A program made the position numbers and the translations under genes. A DNA stretch of 38,857 bases from Candidatus Neomicrothrix sp. UBA2131. GTDB lineage: Bacteria; Actinomycetota; Acidimicrobiia; Acidimicrobiales; MedAcidi-G1. Location of the stretch: positions 1 through 38,857 of the forward strand of contig DCXR01000011.1 in the NCBI GenBank assembly GCA_002329075.1, given 5' to 3'. Shown here piece after piece: positions 31,663 to 38,857 of this stretch. Position 1 is the first letter of the stretch, and each line of letters starts with the position of its first letter. Below the pieces are notes generated by a model that was given only the letters and a program-made list of their open reading frames with translations, searched no databases and had not been told where the DNA came from.

Positions 31663-32736
31663 GTGGAACGATTCGGCTTCGTGGGGCTGCCCAATGCGGG
31701 CAAGTCCTCCCTCTACAACGCACTGGCCGGTGGTGGTGCCCTGGCGGCCCCCTACGCCTTCGCCACGACCGACCCGAACGTCGGCGTTGCCAAGGTGCCC
31801 GACCGCCGCCTCGACCTGCTGGCCGACATGAGTGCCTCGGCCAGGGTGGTGCCGGCCAGCGTGCAGTTCACCGACATCGGTGGCCTCGTCGAGGGTGCAG
31901 CTTCGGGAGAGGGCCTGGGCAACCGGTTCCTGGCCGGGATCCGGGAGGCCGACGCAATCGTGTTCGTTCTGCGTGCGTTCCGGGACGGGGACGTACCGGG
32001 GTCGACCGATCCGTTGGAGCACCTGCAGATCCTCGAGGTCGAGTTGGCGCTCGCCGACCTCGAGACGGTCGGGAAGCAGGTGGACCGGCAACGCCGGGCC
32101 TCCAAGGGCGACCGCTCCCTGGTCGCCGCCGTTGCCGCCCTGGAGGCCGCACAGGCCCACCTCGAGCAGGGCACGCCCATCTACCGAAGTGGCATGGGCC
32201 CCGTCGAACGCGACCTGCTCACACCGTTCTTCCTGCTCACGGACAAGCCGGTCGTGGCCGTCGTCAACCTCGACGAGGAACAGGTCGAGGATCCTGACCC
32301 GGTCCTGGAACCCGTGATCACGGAGCTGGACGGCGCCGACGTGGTTGGCATGTGCGTCCAACTCGAGGCCGAGGCGGCACTGTTGCCGGATGACGAGCGC
32401 TGCGAGATGCTCGAGGGCCTCGGCCTGGGTGAGGGGGCGCTGCCCCGCTTCATCCACGCCGCCTACCACCGCCTGGGGTTGCGTACCTTCTTCACCACCG
32501 ACGAGAAGGAGAGCCGGGCGTGGACGTTCCGTGCGGGTTCGACGGCCCCGGAGTGTGCCGGTCGGATCCACACCGACTTCCAGCGGGGCTTCATCCGGGC
32601 CGAGACGATCCACTGGGATGTCCTCCTCGAGGCCGGTTCGTACGCCAGGGCCCGCGTGGCCGGCCTGGTCCGCAGCGAGGGCAAGGAGTACCTGCCGGTC
32701 GACGGGGACGTGCTGGAGTTCCGCTTCAACGTGTGA
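31663..32736 (+). CDS. ychF: Redox-regulated GTPase/ATPase YchF
   Basis: This 357-residue protein starts with ERFGFVGLPNAGKSSLYNAL (G1 motif, residues 2-21; NAGKSS is the YchF-type sequence). It continues with FATTDPNVGVAKVPDRRLD, FTDIGGLVEGAASGEGLGNRFLAGIREADAI (G3 region) and PVVAVVNLDEE, the G4 site with NLDE in place of the canonical NKxD. The C-terminal TGS domain ends with HTDFQRGFIRAETI and GKEYLPVDGDVLEFRFNV. YchF prefers ATP and associates with ribosomes. GTG at 31663 is preceded by AGGAG at 7-base spacing. Confidence 0.95.
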   Translation: MERFGFVGLPNAGKSSLYNALAGGGALAAPYAFATTDPNVGVAKVPDRRLDLLADMSASARVVPASVQFTDIGGLVEGAASGEGLGNRFLAGIREADAIVFVLRAFRDGDVPGSTDPLEHLQILEVELALADLETVGKQVDRQRRASKGDRSLVAAVAALEAAQAHLEQGTPIYRSGMGPVERDLLTPFFLLTDKPVVAVVNLDEEQVEDPDPVLEPVITELDGADVVGMCVQLEAEAALLPDDERCEMLEGLGLGEGALPRFIHAAYHRLGLRTFFTTDEKESRAWTFRAGSTAPECAGRIHTDFQRGFIRAETIHWDVLLEAGSYARARVAGLVRSEGKEYLPVDGDVLEFRFNV

Positions 32737-32756
32737 GGTCGCCGGGTACCTGGTTC

Positions 32757-33767
32757 TCAGTACATGGTCGTGCGGGTCAGGTGGTGGGGGCGCAGGGTGG
32801 GGAACGCTGCGTGGTACGTGCTCCAGAGTCGGAAGTCGACCTGCGGTATCACCACCTGCCGGTCGGCGGGACGGATGGCGTTGATGGCGTCGGTCAGCAG
32901 GGCGGTGGCGTAGATGGTGTGGGACCGGATCTCGATCTCCTCGTCGGAATCCCGGTCGATGAGCTCCTGTCCGGCGATGCGGTAGGAGAGGTCGTCAGTG
33001 TATTCGAGGATGCCCATGGCCTCGAGGGCGACGGGCAGGATGTAGTCGGGGAATGCGGTCAGGTGGTCGAGGTCTCTGATGGCGAACGCTCCGGTGCCGG
33101 AGAGCGCCACGTGCAGTGACCAGAGGCAGAGTTGGCCGAGCTTGTTGAATACGACGGTTCGGCCGTGGTGGTCGCTGACGTCGTTGAACCGCGGGAACTC
33201 GCTGGTCAGCCGTTCGAGGAGCCCGTTGCCGTCGGCGTAGGCGGCGGGTTCGCACGAGCGGACGAGGTTGTGGAAGCAGCCGTCGTACCTCTCGACCAGG
33301 ACAGCGCCGATCTCGTTGAGGATCCGTACGCGTTCGTCGAGCATCGGGATCTCGATGCTGCCCTCGAAGATCAGGCCGAGTTCCGGTCGGGAGACGGAGG
33401 CGAGGAAGCCGCCGTCGAAGATGGGCGTGTCTCCGAGGTGGGCCTGGTGGATCCTGGCGTACAGGGCCTCGGCGTCGGCCCAGGTGCGGCCCAGGTAGTC
33501 GGTCTCGAATCGCTCGCCCGATTCGAAGTCGGTGTAGGCGAAGTTGAGCGATGAAATGAGCAGGGTGGCGTCGATGATCGCATCGGGTCGGGGTCCGAAG
33601 TCGAAGGGCCCTTCGATCGATCCGTCGGGTGGGGCGAAGTCCTCGTAGGCCATCCAGCGGGCCACCCGGTCGACGGCGTCCCGCGAGGTTTCAACATGTC
33701 GGGACGCCTCGACGACCGGTACCACCGATCGGAGGACCGGACCCTCCCAGGCGCTGATTCTCGGCAT
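32757..33767 (-). CDS. Queuosine 5'-phosphate N-glycosylase / queuosine salvage protein (Qng1, DUF2419)
   Basis: This 336-residue protein matches DUF2419/Qng1 over its length. It has LLISSLNFAYTDFESG (family NFxF segment), TPIFDGGFLASVS, IPMLDERVRILNEIGAVLVERYDGCFHNLV, FPRFNDVSDHHGRTVVFNKLGQL, LTAFPDYILPVALEAMG and IEIRSHTIYATALLTDAIN near the end. In eukaryotes and in a few bacteria this family hydrolyses queuosine 5'-phosphate to release queuine for reuse. A functional Asp is expected in DVSDHHG or FPDY, but I do not assign it. It lies between ychF and ribokinase on the opposite strand. The start ATG has GGAGGA 5 bases before it. Confidence 0.85.
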   Translation of the reverse strand: MPRISAWEGPVLRSVVPVVEASRHVETSRDAVDRVARWMAYEDFAPPDGSIEGPFDFGPRPDAIIDATLLISSLNFAYTDFESGERFETDYLGRTWADAEALYARIHQAHLGDTPIFDGGFLASVSRPELGLIFEGSIEIPMLDERVRILNEIGAVLVERYDGCFHNLVRSCEPAAYADGNGLLERLTSEFPRFNDVSDHHGRTVVFNKLGQLCLWSLHVALSGTGAFAIRDLDHLTAFPDYILPVALEAMGILEYTDDLSYRIAGQELIDRDSDEEIEIRSHTIYATALLTDAINAIRPADRQVVIPQVDFRLWSTYHAAFPTLRPHHLTRTTMY

Positions 33768-33865
33768 GTGGTCCTCCGCTCGTCGTCGGCTTCGGGCTCG
33801 AGTGTCGCCCGGTGGAGGTGTCGACGACGAGATGGGTGCTTCCCGGTAGCGGTCGTCGCACTAGG

Positions 33866-33871
33866 TAGCGT
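33866..33871 (+). promoter_or_regulatory. Candidate -10 box of the ribokinase operon
   Basis: TAGCGT lies 37 bases before the GTG at 33909. A strong GGGAGG ribosome binding site (33896-33901) sits 7 bases before that GTG. Contrast with the leaderless placements elsewhere. Confidence 0.45.
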
Positions 33872-33908
33872 CAGGGGTCGAGTCAGTCGAGGACCGGGAG
33901 GACACACG

Positions 33909-34838
33909 GTGGTGGGTTCGGATTCAGCAGCCGGCCATGTGCTCGTCGTCGGTTCCACGATGATCGACCTCGTCGCCTACACGCAGCGGGTCCCGGAGGC
34001 GGGCGAGACGGTCGTGGGCGACCGGTTCCAGATGGGCTTCGGGGGCAAGGGCGCCAACCAGGCGGTGATGGCTTCGCTTGTCGGCGCGGGGGTGACGATG
34101 GCGGGAGCCGTAGGCGACGACTCCTACGGGCAGATGACCCTGCAGAACCTGGGATCGTTCGGGATCGACACCGGTCACGTCCATGCCGTGCCCGGGCCGA
34201 GCGGCGTCGCACCGATCTGGGTCGAGCAGGACGGGACGAACAGGATCATCATCGTCCCGGGCGCCAACGAAGGGCTGACCGTTGCGATGGCCGTCGAAGC
34301 CGTCGGGTCGCTCGCAGACCTGTCCGTCGTCGTCGGCCAACTCGAGGTTCCCCAGGCGGCGACGGCAGCGGCCTTCGCCGAAGCGGGTCGCAGGGGGGTG
34401 CCCACGGTCCTCAACCCGGCGCCGGCAGCGGCTCTGGAACCCGAGCTGCTGGGGGGGACCGACTGGCTGATCCCCAACGAGGTCGAGTTCTCGGTCCTTG
34501 CAGGCGGAGCGCAACCCGACGACGATGCCCTCGTTGCCTATGCGGAGCACACCGGCACCCGCCTTCTCGTGACCCTGGGCGGGGACGGGGTCGCCCTGGT
34601 GGAGGCGGAGGGCAAGGTGTCGAGGTTTCCCGCCGACCTGGTGGAGCCGGTCGACACCACCGGTGCCGGCGACGCGTTCGTCGGTGCCTTCGTGGCCGGT
34701 CTGGCCGCCGGCCTGGACGAGATGTCGGCCCTGCGACTTGGGATTACCTGTGCCGGGGAGAGCGTCACCCGCCCCGGGACGCAGACCTCCTTCCCCTCCG
34801 GGGAACGGTGCCGGGAGATCCTCGCTGCCTGTTCCTGA
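33909..34838 (+). CDS. rbsK: Ribokinase
   Basis: This 309-residue PfkB-family kinase has VLVVGSTMIDLVAYTQRVPEAGETV, the substrate motif GFGGKGANQAVMASLVG and the catalytic DTTGAGDAFVGAFVAGLAAG near residue 250. It has the RbsK-type NPAPAAAL and PNEVE segments. It phosphorylates ribose to ribose-5-phosphate and could use ribose from nucleosides imported by the transporter upstream. GTG at 33909 was chosen because of its ribosome binding site; GTG at 33912 is the next codon. Confidence 0.9.
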   Translation: MVGSDSAAGHVLVVGSTMIDLVAYTQRVPEAGETVVGDRFQMGFGGKGANQAVMASLVGAGVTMAGAVGDDSYGQMTLQNLGSFGIDTGHVHAVPGPSGVAPIWVEQDGTNRIIIVPGANEGLTVAMAVEAVGSLADLSVVVGQLEVPQAATAAAFAEAGRRGVPTVLNPAPAAALEPELLGGTDWLIPNEVEFSVLAGGAQPDDDALVAYAEHTGTRLLVTLGGDGVALVEAEGKVSRFPADLVEPVDTTGAGDAFVGAFVAGLAAGLDEMSALRLGITCAGESVTRPGTQTSFPSGERCREILAACS

Positions 34839-34855
34839 GCGGTGGCAACGGCATC

Positions 34856-34861
34856 TACGCT
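34856..34861 (+). promoter_or_regulatory. TACGCT -10 box placed for a leaderless start
   Basis: TACGCT ends 6 bases before the ATG at 34868. The box lies 18 bases after the ribokinase stop, so the DUF192-rsmI pair may be transcribed separately. Confidence 0.4.
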
Positions 34862-34867
34862 GGCCGC

Positions 34868-35197
34868 ATGGCTTGGTTGGTCTGCGGTGATCGGGTGCTG
34901 GCCAGCCTGGAGTTGGCCGATTCGCCACAGACCCGCCGACGGGGCCTGCTGGGCCGCGACGGCATCGAGGGGACGATCCTCCTGAAGCCGGCAGGTTGGG
35001 TACACACGGTGGGCATGAGGTTCGCCATCGACGTTGCGCACCTCGACGCCGACCTGACGGTGTTGCGCACCGTGACCATGGAGCGCCGTCGCATCGGTCG
35101 ACGTGTCAGGGGAGCACGGATGGTCCTCGAGGCCGAGTCGGGCTCCTTCGCAAAATGGGGCCTGGGGGTCGGCGACCAGTTGACGGTGCGGGAGTGA
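34868..35197 (+). CDS. DUF192 family protein
   Basis: This 109-residue protein has the DUF192 core: ADSPQTRRRGLLGRDGIEG, ILLKPAGWVHTVGMRFAIDVAHLDADLTVL and the terminal VLEAESGSFAKWGLGVGDQL. The HT.GM.F.IDV.....D motif is the family hallmark. Members are small beta-barrel-like proteins of unknown reaction, sometimes secreted; this copy has no signal peptide. Its stop overlaps the RsmI start (GTGA), so the two are translated together. Confidence 0.9.
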   Translation: MAWLVCGDRVLASLELADSPQTRRRGLLGRDGIEGTILLKPAGWVHTVGMRFAIDVAHLDADLTVLRTVTMERRRIGRRVRGARMVLEAESGSFAKWGLGVGDQLTVRE

Positions 35198-36033
35198 ACG
35201 CCTCGTCCGGGACTGGACGGCTGGTGCTGGTTGCCACACCCATCGGGAACCTCGGCGACCTGGCACCGCGGGCGGTCGAGGCGCTGGCCGACGCCGACGC
35301 GGTCGCCTGTGAGGACACCCGCCACAGCGGACGACTGCTCAAGCATGCGGGTGTCACCGACGCCCGACTCCTGCGCCTCGACGCCCACACGGAGGACCGG
35401 GCCGCCGGTGACGTGCTGCGCCGCCTCGCCGAGGGTCAGGTCGTGGCCGTGGTGACCGATGCCGGCACGCCGGGGATCTCCGATCCGGGCGAGCGCCTGG
35501 TCCGGCGGGTGGTCGAGGCCGGATACGGGGTCTCGGTGGTGCCGGGGCCCTCGTCGCCCGTTGCGGCCCTCGTGGCCAGCGGCCTGCCCACGGATCGGTG
35601 GTGCATGGAGGGCTTCCTTCCCCGCAAGGGTGCCGCCCGGGCAGGTCGGCTGGCTGAGTTGGCCGTCGAGGAACGCACCATGGTCCTGTTCGAGTCGCCT
35701 CACCGCCTGGCGGCCACGTTGGCCGACATGGCGGGTTCATTGGGCGACGACCGCCGGGCATGTGTGGCCCGCGAGATGACGAAGCTCCACGAGGAGTACG
35801 TACGCGGCACGCTGGCAGAGTTGGCCGACTGGGCCCGGCAGCCGCCGAAGGGCGAGGTGGTCGTCGTCGTGGGGGGTGCACCGCCCGCCGGGGGGCCCGA
35901 CGACGACCGGATCCGGGCGGCGGTGGCAGAGTCGATCGCAAGGGGTGCATCGACCCGGGACGCCGCAGCGGAGGCGGCGAACCTGCTCGGGGTGAACAGG
36001 CGCCGCGCCTACCGCCTGGCCCTGGAGGGCTGA
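35194..36033 (+). CDS. rsmI: 16S rRNA (cytidine(1402)-2'-O)-methyltransferase RsmI
   Basis: This 279-residue tetrapyrrole-methylase-fold protein has LVLVATPIGNLGDLAPRAVE, AVACEDTRHSGRLLKH, VVAVVTDAGTPGISDPGERLVR, VVPGPSSPVAALVASGLPTDRWCMEGFLPRK and FESPHRLAATLADM. All are RsmI hallmarks. It methylates the 2'-O of C1402 in 16S rRNA with S-adenosylmethionine. The C-terminal helix-turn-helix-like tail (TRDAAAEAANLLGVNRRRAYRLAL) is typical. The GTG start overlaps the DUF192 stop by 4 bases. It precedes metG in the order seen in mycobacteria. Confidence 0.95.
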   Translation: MNASSGTGRLVLVATPIGNLGDLAPRAVEALADADAVACEDTRHSGRLLKHAGVTDARLLRLDAHTEDRAAGDVLRRLAEGQVVAVVTDAGTPGISDPGERLVRRVVEAGYGVSVVPGPSSPVAALVASGLPTDRWCMEGFLPRKGAARAGRLAELAVEERTMVLFESPHRLAATLADMAGSLGDDRRACVAREMTKLHEEYVRGTLAELADWARQPPKGEVVVVVGGAPPAGGPDDDRIRAAVAESIARGASTRDAAAEAANLLGVNRRRAYRLALEG

Positions 36034-36087
36034 TCCGGAGCGAAACAGACCCGGCCCGACTGAAGGGCACCGGTAGTCTCGGAGGCG

Positions 36088-37740
36088 ATGTCAACACCTC
36101 CTGTCCCGATCCTCGTCGCCGTGGCGTGGCCGTACGCCTCCGGTTCCCGCCACCTGGGGCACCTCGCCGGGGCCTACCTCCCGGCCGACGTATTCGCCCG
36201 GTTCCAGCGACTGGCCGGCAACCGGGTGCTGATGGTCAGCGGCTCGGACGTCCACGGCACCCCCATCACGGTGCGGGCCGATGCCGAGGGGGTCACGCCG
36301 GCTGAGATCGCCGACCGCTACCACGCCGAGTTCCTGGACGCCTGGGAACGCCTGGCGATCACCTGGGACTGCTACACGTCGACCGGCACCGAGAACCATG
36401 GGGCCGTGACACACGACATGTTCCTGAGGCTGCTCGAGAAGGGCCACATCGACCGGCGGACCGGCGAACAGTTCTTCGATGTCGAGGCCGGTCGCTTCCT
36501 GCCGGATCGGTACATCGAGGGCACCTGCCCACACTGCGGCTATGCGGAGGCGCGCGGCGACCAGTGCGAGGACTGCGGTCGCACCCTGGATCCGGAGGAA
36601 CTCCTTGGTCCCCGTTCGAAGATCACGGGTGCCGAGCCCGAGGTGCGCTCCACCGACCACTTCTACCTGCGGCTCAGCGACTTCGAGGAGTCGCTCGGGG
36701 CCTGGTTGGACGGGCGCGAGGGCTGGCGGCGACACGTCCTCAACTTCTCGAAGGGCTGGATCGAGGAGGGCCTCCAGGACCGGGCCATCACCCGCGACCT
36801 CGACTGGGGCATCACCGTGCCAGTCGACGGCTTTGGCGACGACAAGCGCATCTACGTCTGGTTCGAGGCGGTCATCGGGTATCTCTCCGCTGCGAAGGAG
36901 TGGGCACGGCGGCAGGGCGATCCCGAGGCGTGGCGTGACTGGTGGGAGGGTGACGACGCCCGGTCCGTGTACTTCATCGGCAAGGACAACATCCCGTTCC
37001 ACACGATCATCTGGCCCGCCATGCTCACCGGATACGGGGACCTGAACCTGCCGACCGATGTGCCGGCCAACCAGTACCTCACGTTCAAGGGCGGCAAGGC
37101 TTCGGCCAGCAGGGGGGTGGGTCTGACGATCGGCGAGGGCCTGCGCCTCTTCGAACCGGATGCCCTTCGCTATGCCCTGGCAGCTTCGTTCCCGGAGCAG
37201 AGCGACACCGACATCTCGGTCGAGGAGATAGCCCGGCGTACAAATGACGAACTCGTCGCCACCTGGGGCAACCTCGTGAACCGGGTGCTGTCGATGGTGA
37301 ACGCGATGTGCGACGGCGTCGTGCCGGAACCCGGCGACCGCACCGACGCCGACCTGGCACTTCTGGCAGGGGTCGATGCTGCCCTGGTGACGGCCGCTGA
37401 CCAGATCGACCGGGTCGAACTGCGTGCGGCACTGAGGACGGCGATGGAGGCGGCGGCGGAGGTCAACGCCTACCTCAACGTCACCGAGCCGTGGAAGCTG
37501 GCCAGGACCGATCCTGATCGGGCCCGTGTGGTGCTCGGAACGGCGCTGGATGCCGTCAACGGGGTCCGGGTGGCGTTCTCTCCGTACCTGCCGTTCTCGT
37601 CGTCCGTGCTCGAGGAGGTCCTCGGGCCGGTGGAGGGCTGGCATCGGCCGGAACTGTCGCCGGGTCGACCGATCGACAAGCCGACACCATTGTTCGCCAA
37701 GGTGGACCTCGAGGCACTCGAATCCGGCGAGCCCGGGTGA
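36088..37740 (+). CDS. metG: Methionyl-tRNA synthetase
   Basis: This 550-residue class I synthetase has the HIGH-type motif ASGSRHLGHLAG at residues 17-28. A Zn knuckle (CPHCGYAEARGDQCEDCG) lies near residue 149, and the Met-pocket KRIYVWFEAVIGYLSA and FIGKDNIPFHTIIWPAML follow. The KMSKS loop is KASASRG (residues 337-343), in which the second Lys is Ala, unlike most bacterial enzymes. An anticodon-binding helical domain follows and there is no C-terminal dimerisation domain. It charges tRNA-Met in the cytoplasm. A TAGTCT box (36074-36079) ends 8 bases before the ATG, with GGAGG between them. Confidence 0.95.
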   Translation: MSTPPVPILVAVAWPYASGSRHLGHLAGAYLPADVFARFQRLAGNRVLMVSGSDVHGTPITVRADAEGVTPAEIADRYHAEFLDAWERLAITWDCYTSTGTENHGAVTHDMFLRLLEKGHIDRRTGEQFFDVEAGRFLPDRYIEGTCPHCGYAEARGDQCEDCGRTLDPEELLGPRSKITGAEPEVRSTDHFYLRLSDFEESLGAWLDGREGWRRHVLNFSKGWIEEGLQDRAITRDLDWGITVPVDGFGDDKRIYVWFEAVIGYLSAAKEWARRQGDPEAWRDWWEGDDARSVYFIGKDNIPFHTIIWPAMLTGYGDLNLPTDVPANQYLTFKGGKASASRGVGLTIGEGLRLFEPDALRYALAASFPEQSDTDISVEEIARRTNDELVATWGNLVNRVLSMVNAMCDGVVPEPGDRTDADLALLAGVDAALVTAADQIDRVELRAALRTAMEAAAEVNAYLNVTEPWKLARTDPDRARVVLGTALDAVNGVRVAFSPYLPFSSSVLEEVLGPVEGWHRPELSPGRPIDKPTPLFAKVDLEALESGEPG

Positions 37741-38510
37741 GCGTCGCCACGGACCTTCGCTGGTTCGACAGCCACTGCCATCTCGGCAGCGACGCCGACG
37801 AGGTGGTCGGGCGGGCCCGGGATGCCGGGGTGGTGGGGATGGTCACGATCGGGACGGACCTGGCGGAGAGTCGGACGGCGATCGAGGTGGCCTGCCGGTT
37901 CGACGGCGTGTGGGCGACTGCCGGCGTGCACCCCCATGAGGCGCGTTTCGGCATCGACGGCATCGACGGCATCGTCGAACTGCTCGACGACGAGGTCGTC
38001 GTTGCCGTCGGCGAGGCCGGACTCGACTTCCACTACGACCACTCGCCACGAGACGTGCAGGTCGATGTGTTCGCCGCTCAGGTGGCGCTCGCCAACGAAC
38101 GGGGAATGCCCCTCGTCATCCATTCCCGCGAGGCGTGGGAGGAGACGTTTGCCGTGCTCGACGCCGAGGGGGTTCCCCAGCGGACGGTGTTCCACTGCTT
38201 CACGGGCGGCCCTGACGAAGGGGCGGCCTGTCTCGAGCGGGGGGCGCTCTTGTCGTTTTCGGGGATCGTGACGTTCAAGGGGGCCGACGATGTCCGGGCG
38301 GCAGCGGCCGGCTGTCCGATCGATCGGATGCTCGTGGAGACGGACTCGCCTTTCCTGACGCCCGTTCCCCACAGGGGGCGGACCAACCAGCCTGCCAACG
38401 TCGCCCATGTCGGGGCAGCGGTCGCCGAGGCGATGGGCCGTTCGGTCGGTGAGGTTGCAGACGTGACTCTTGCCACTACGTGTGATTTCTACGGGATCGA
38501 TCTGGCGTAG
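37737..38510 (+). CDS. tatD: TatD-family metal-dependent DNase
   Basis: This 257-residue protein has WFDSHCHL (metal His pair), TAGVHPHEA, VAVGEAGLDFHYDHS (metal Glu), PLVIHSREAWEE, VFHCFTGG and MLVETDSPFLTPVPHRGRTNQPANV. All are diagnostic of TatD. It is a divalent-metal 3'-5' exonuclease of the amidohydrolase fold. A direct GIDGIDGI repeat near residue 80 is a local sequence oddity. The GTG start overlaps the metG stop by 4 bases, and metG-tatD order is standard in actinobacteria. Confidence 0.95.
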   Translation: MSVATDLRWFDSHCHLGSDADEVVGRARDAGVVGMVTIGTDLAESRTAIEVACRFDGVWATAGVHPHEARFGIDGIDGIVELLDDEVVVAVGEAGLDFHYDHSPRDVQVDVFAAQVALANERGMPLVIHSREAWEETFAVLDAEGVPQRTVFHCFTGGPDEGAACLERGALLSFSGIVTFKGADDVRAAAAGCPIDRMLVETDSPFLTPVPHRGRTNQPANVAHVGAAVAEAMGRSVGEVADVTLATTCDFYGIDLA

Positions 38511-38616
38511 ATAGTGGGGTTTCGCCGTTGGCTTCGCGCGCTGCGTGGCGGGTCTCGCGCGGTTTTCGAATTTGGTGTTGCGTCACCCGGGGGTGCCTTC
38601 CTAGGTTTCCACCTGG

Positions 38617-38647
38617 CTCTGGCGGCCGACGACGGTCGCCACCAGAG
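38617..38647 (+). terminator. Hairpin between tatD and the last gene
   Basis: CTCT GGCGGCC (38617-38627) pairs with GGTCGCC and AGAG (38634-38640, 38644-38647), with a 3-base CCA bulge and a GACGAC loop. No U tract follows. It could end the metG-tatD transcript or act as a leader element of the following gene. Confidence 0.35.
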
Positions 38648-38665
38648 GGGAAAGGGACAGGAGCT

Positions 38666-38857
38666 CTGGAAGCCGAACCCACCATCGAACGGTGGCGTGT
38701 GCTCGTCGTGGTCCTTGCCACGGTTGCGGCGCTGCCGATGTTCGTATTCGAAAACCCGAATTCGCCGGGAGCGGCCACCGAGGTTGCCGCCGCCGAGCCC
38801 GAACGCGCCCCGGAGCAGGTCGTCATCGAGTTGGTCGTCGATGCGTCCGTCGTCGAT
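38666..38857 (+). CDS. Start of a membrane-anchored protein, RpfB-like by position (runs off the window)
   Basis: The open frame continues past the window end. The visible part has a short charged N-terminus, one hydrophobic segment (VLVVVLATVAALPMFVF) and then an acidic Ala/Glu/Pro-rich stretch that begins to look like a beta domain (VVIELVVDASVV). In actinobacteria the gene after tatD is usually the resuscitation-promoting factor rpfB, a secreted cell-wall lytic protein with this kind of anchor. The lysozyme-like domain, if present, is outside the window. The start is uncertain: a CTG at 38666 with AGGAG very close by, or the GTG at 38699. Confidence 0.5.
   Translation, partial: MEAEPTIERWRVLVVVLATVAALPMFVFENPNSPGAATEVAAAEPERAPEQVVIELVVDASVVD

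Noticed and set aside
38511..38665. A c-di-AMP (ydaO-type) riboswitch before the rpf-like gene
   Set aside because: The conserved GGGGACCCA and GGGTGAATC type segments of that class are not present; only a simple hairpin is visible.
1..38857. Insertion sequences, prophage or CRISPR repeats
   Set aside because: No transposase or integrase motifs, no terminal inverted repeats flanking a gene and no regularly spaced repeats were seen.

Overview
The window is about 39 kb of dense, high-GC bacterial chromosome with no mobile elements, rRNA, tRNA or CRISPR arrays that I can see. The gene content suggests a free-living actinobacterium, perhaps an acidimicrobial lineage. The evidence is an rsmI-metG-tatD-(rpf-like) order, a bL37-like mini-gene, actinobacterial-type adenosine deaminase motifs and many leaderless-looking starts behind TAGCGT or TAGCCT boxes. 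The taxonomic guess is inference.

Positions 1-4300 hold a crotonase, then a short operon of a small unknown protein, an ArsC-family protein and an RraA-family protein, then a PQQ-type sugar dehydrogenase lipoprotein and a second crotonase broken by a 1-base frameshift. The ArsC-family gene is the most striking item. An in-frame UGA sits exactly where the family has its catalytic cysteine, and it is followed by a hairpin with a GGUC loop that closely resembles the E. coli fdhF SECIS. I read it as a selenoprotein.

Positions 4379-10743 form a catabolic operon: zinc alcohol dehydrogenase, two DUF35-type OB-fold proteins without zinc-ribbon cysteines, two thiolase-fold proteins without the nucleophilic cysteine, a 3-cysteine ferredoxin, a ferredoxin reductase and a small lipoprotein. 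It resembles the steroid side-chain Ltp2/ChsH2 arrangement, but the substrate is unknown.

Positions 10752-19758 hold aminopeptidase N, a small unknown gene flanked by a perfect palindrome and a terminator-like hairpin, an adenosine-kinase-like PfkB kinase, a dienoyl-CoA isomerase-like crotonase, an unknown protein, an AlkX/YcaQ DNA glycosylase, and split alpha and beta subunits of an ADP-forming acyl-CoA synthetase.

Positions 19808-28248 are a nucleoside region: adenosine deaminase, an MTA/SAH-type deaminase, a cupin, an SDR, methylthioribose-1-phosphate isomerase and a three-gene BMP-type nucleoside ABC transporter without its binding protein. QueF and a bL37-like mini-gene follow. A queuosine-salvage (Qng1/DUF2419) protein lies 4 kb further on, so two parts of 7-deazaguanine metabolism are present.

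Positions 29160-38857 hold a flavin amine-oxidase-like protein with C-terminal membrane segments, a P-loop kinase-like protein, YchF, Qng1, ribokinase, DUF192, RsmI, MetG with an unusual KMSKS loop, TatD, and the start of a membrane-anchored protein that by position should be RpfB-like.
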